Source: Plantago major (Eukaryota > Streptophyta > Magnoliopsida > Lamiales > Plantaginaceae). Taken from it: DNA of 64,000 bases. How positions within the stretch are numbered: the stretch's first letter is position 1; each line of letters begins with the position of its first letter. Below, piece after piece: positions 61,980 through 64,000 of this stretch. The stretch lies in the NCBI GenBank assembly GCA_026545765.1, contig JAIFAC010000480.1:1-64000 (forward strand), given 5' to 3'. A program made the position numbers and the translations under genes. The notes under the pieces are model-generated. The model worked only from the letters and a program-made list of their open reading frames with translations, did no database searches and had not been told where the DNA came from.

Positions 61980-62190
61980 ACCTTCGAATCCGGAGAAATG
62001 AGCGGATGAAATTTGAGATTGACGGCAGAATTGACCTCCTTGATTCACGAGCTTCGAATGTACACGAAGAATGGCCGAAATGGTTGAGATTTGGACGGGA
62101 TTTGCTTTGGTCGAAATGGGGAGAAGAAAGGAAGAAGAATGAGGAAGAAGAAAAATGGAGAGGGAAGCGTTCTGCTTCCCGTAAAAACCT
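61980..62190 (-). other. Probable 5' leader exon of the CACTA transposase gene
   Basis: On the - strand a pyrimidine-rich stretch (CTCTCCATTTTTCTTCC...) ends at a donor-like GAAG/GTAAACCC near 61982. It sits between the right terminal repeats and the transposase ATG, with an AT-rich 0.7-kb gap that would be a leader intron. The + strand open frame here is a by-product. Confidence 0.45.
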
Positions 62191-62194
62191 GAAA

Positions 62195-62441
62195 GTCTAG
62201 CGACGGATAGTCCTATCCGTCGCTAGATTTTCATTTTTCGATTTTTTTTAAATTTATTTTTCCATTTTTTAATTTCTTTTCCAATTTTGGTCAACGAATC
62301 TAGCGACGGATAGATTATCCGTCGCTAGATTTAACGACGGATAAGACTATTCGTCATTATATAATGACGGATAAGCTTAGAACTAGCGACGGATTTTATC
62401 CGTCGCTAATTTAACGTATTAGAGCAGCTTGTCTTGGAGTG
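62195..62441. repeat. Right subterminal repeats and terminus of the CACTA element
   Basis: AGCGACGGATAGTCCTATCC, TAGCGACGGATAGATTATCC and similar inverted pairs, ending GTCTTGGAGTG next to TTA. Mirrors the left end. Confidence 0.88.
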
Positions 62442-64000
62442 TTACTATTATTCGTGGTTACTGCAAGTCAAAACTATGTTTAACACGTTGAAGCTTCATA
62501 GTTAATTTCATATCAAACTTGCGAACTTTTTTATTGAGTAAATTATGATGAAATTAATAAATGTAATCTTATTAGTTGAAGTTAAAAAAAAAATTGATTC
62601 TTTTACTACAATATTGATGTGTGGAAAGATGACATAAATTATATACATTATATGGATTTTTAATAGACTAGGTTTCGACCATAAAATACACATTTTGAAT
62701 TATGAAAACTAATCCTTAAAACATGGTCCTTTCCGTCCTTTTGCATTTAATTTGATATGTAGTATGTGTTCATACAGATATATTATAAGTTTAATTTATA
62801 ATAATAGGAATCTATTTCTACAAGTCACCATCTTAGCAATGACATCTCTAATGTTTCCTGTTAGAAAAAAGTTCACATTTCTTTCCTTGATAAATTAGAA
62901 AACCAATTAGAAATATAAACAATTGGAACTTTTGCTAGTACGCCATAACATTGATGTATGACATATTCAACAAATAGAATAACTTGTGATTGAATATTAG
63001 TAAGATTGTAACACACTAGATGATGTTTTTGTTCGGAAGTGATTGCGTCAAACATGTTCGTGTAATCTAATTAAAAACCAATCAACTTATCAACTAGTGA
63101 TTTTATTTTCTAGAAAGTTAATCAAACTCGAACCGTTAACATTCTATTTACAGATGGTCTCCTGTCACTACAAAACACAGACGAATACTTGTTCTTTGTT
63201 ACTGCTATAGTACGTGTTAAATTTGTGACTATACATATCTATGGTTTGATGGTTTGATAAAGATAGAATCTTTGACTATCACTAGACTTTAGTTGCTACT
63301 GTACATCGTAAGTTCAAACGTCCACTCAGTTACCTGCCAACCTAACTTAATTAGTCCATTTTACTACTATTGCTATACAAATCTGAATTTTTTTAATTAA
63401 CACTACTAGCTAGCTCCAAAACATTTTTAAGCTTGTGCTACCAAGCAATTGTTAATTAAAAATAAGTAGGTGTAGTAAAGTTATCACTTTTATGTTGGAC
63501 AACAATGTTGTGACAATGACTAATTGTGTACCGTTATATATACATTTATTTTGGAGGGAGTATTAATGTAGCAATCACCTTTTAATCAAAAGCCTAAACA
63601 TAAGGTAAGGGTGTACAACTCGTAACAAAGAGTACTACTAGCGAGTAGTAGCGTCAAATGGCAAATGCATGTGTCACGTGAAAATCGTGAATTTGAAGAT
63701 GTTAGAGGATTGAAAATCCGCAATCGTAATCGTTATAATTTTAAGTAATTTTAAGTAAGTACATAATAAACCTCAAACTCACGTAATTATCTATTTTAAA
63801 TTCATATCACAGATGAGTTTCATATGTTGATGCAACGTGCGTGGCGAATGATAATAAGGAACAATAACTCAAAACTCGTTAATTCAATGGGATACCGAAA
63901 ATTGATGAACCAAGATTTGTTGATTTCACAGAAATACCGAAAATTAACAGATATGAGGTTAACCTTGATTTTTTCATATAATATCTCAAAACTGTCTGAT
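62442..64000. other. Intergenic, no gene recognised
   Basis: AT-rich. Contains an isolated CACTACAAAA at 63166-63175 and an isolated Stowaway-like end GGAGGGAG/TA at 63553-63562. Neither has a convincing partner. Confidence 0.5.

Larger units (their letters stand above)
55126..62441 (-). mobile_element. CACTA (En/Spm) DNA transposon, 7.3 kb, TTA target duplication
   Basis: Starts CACTACAAGAAATC and ends GTCTTGGAGTG (inverse of the CACTA end with one mismatch). It is flanked by the 3-bp duplication TTA (55123-55125 and 62442-62444). Subterminal repeats of the TAGCGACGGATA/TATCCGTCGCTA type crowd both ends. Two genes, both on the - strand: a TNP2-type transposase (57713-61264) and a Ptta/En/Spm-type protein (55735-57604). 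Both are damaged by small lesions, so the copy is probably not self-mobile, though its ends may still be recognised. Confidence 0.93.

Noticed and set aside
62006-62200. Open frame rich in K/E near the right CACTA end
   Set aside because: Reads better as a pyrimidine-rich leader exon of the transposase on the other strand.
63166-63175. CACTACAAAA as a possible second CACTA end
   Set aside because: No subterminal repeats and no matching end in the window; short enough to occur by chance.
63553-63562. GGAGGGAG/TA as the end of a Stowaway MITE
   Set aside because: No convincing inverse start was found upstream, so no element could be delimited.

Overview
This is a plant nuclear window, most likely eudicot. 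The evidence is three recognisable plant host genes with introns and GT-AG junctions where spliced, Stowaway-type MITEs, an En/Spm (CACTA) transposon, and Tat-lineage Ty3/Gypsy elements with two RNase H domains. Intergenic DNA is very AT-rich. No RNA gene was found. The species cannot be fixed from sequence alone.

Layout. 1-3.3 kb (+): last eight exons of a K+ efflux antiporter of the KEA4/5/6 group; its splice sites are intact but its reading frame is disturbed. 3.4-17.2 kb: gene-poor DNA with two MITEs, tandem arrays of about 70 bp and about 300 bp units, and an unclassified 1.9 kb terminal-inverted-repeat element full of short repeats. 17.26-17.83 kb (+): an intronless PYL2-type abscisic acid receptor with one frame jump. 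18-24.3 kb: more gene-poor DNA with two MITEs.

24.29-49.31 kb: two nested LTR retrotransposons of one Tat-like family. The outer one (- strand, exact 5-bp target duplication AAACT) is split inside its integrase region by a 13.5-kb inner relative on the + strand. The inner copy carries an extra antisense coding region and a long 55-bp tandem array that the outer copy appears to lack. Both are broken fossils.

49.68-53.47 kb (-): a complete 11-exon N-MYC-downregulated-like (NDL) gene encoding 348 aa, with every splice junction and frame intact. The outer retrotransposon sits about 360 bp beyond its stop codon. 55.13-62.44 kb: a 7.3-kb CACTA transposon with a TTA target duplication, rich subterminal repeats, a TNP2-type transposase gene and a second Ptta/En/Spm-type gene, both on the - strand and both damaged. 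The rest, to 64 kb, shows no gene.

The host genes are unrelated in function (endomembrane K+/H+ exchange, ABA perception, G-protein/auxin-linked NDL) and do not form a unit. The most unusual points are: the nested Tat pair, in which the younger copy has the more divergent LTRs; the short-repeat TIR element at 8.4-10.4 kb; and small indels in two of the three host genes, which raise a question of sequence accuracy versus pseudogenisation.
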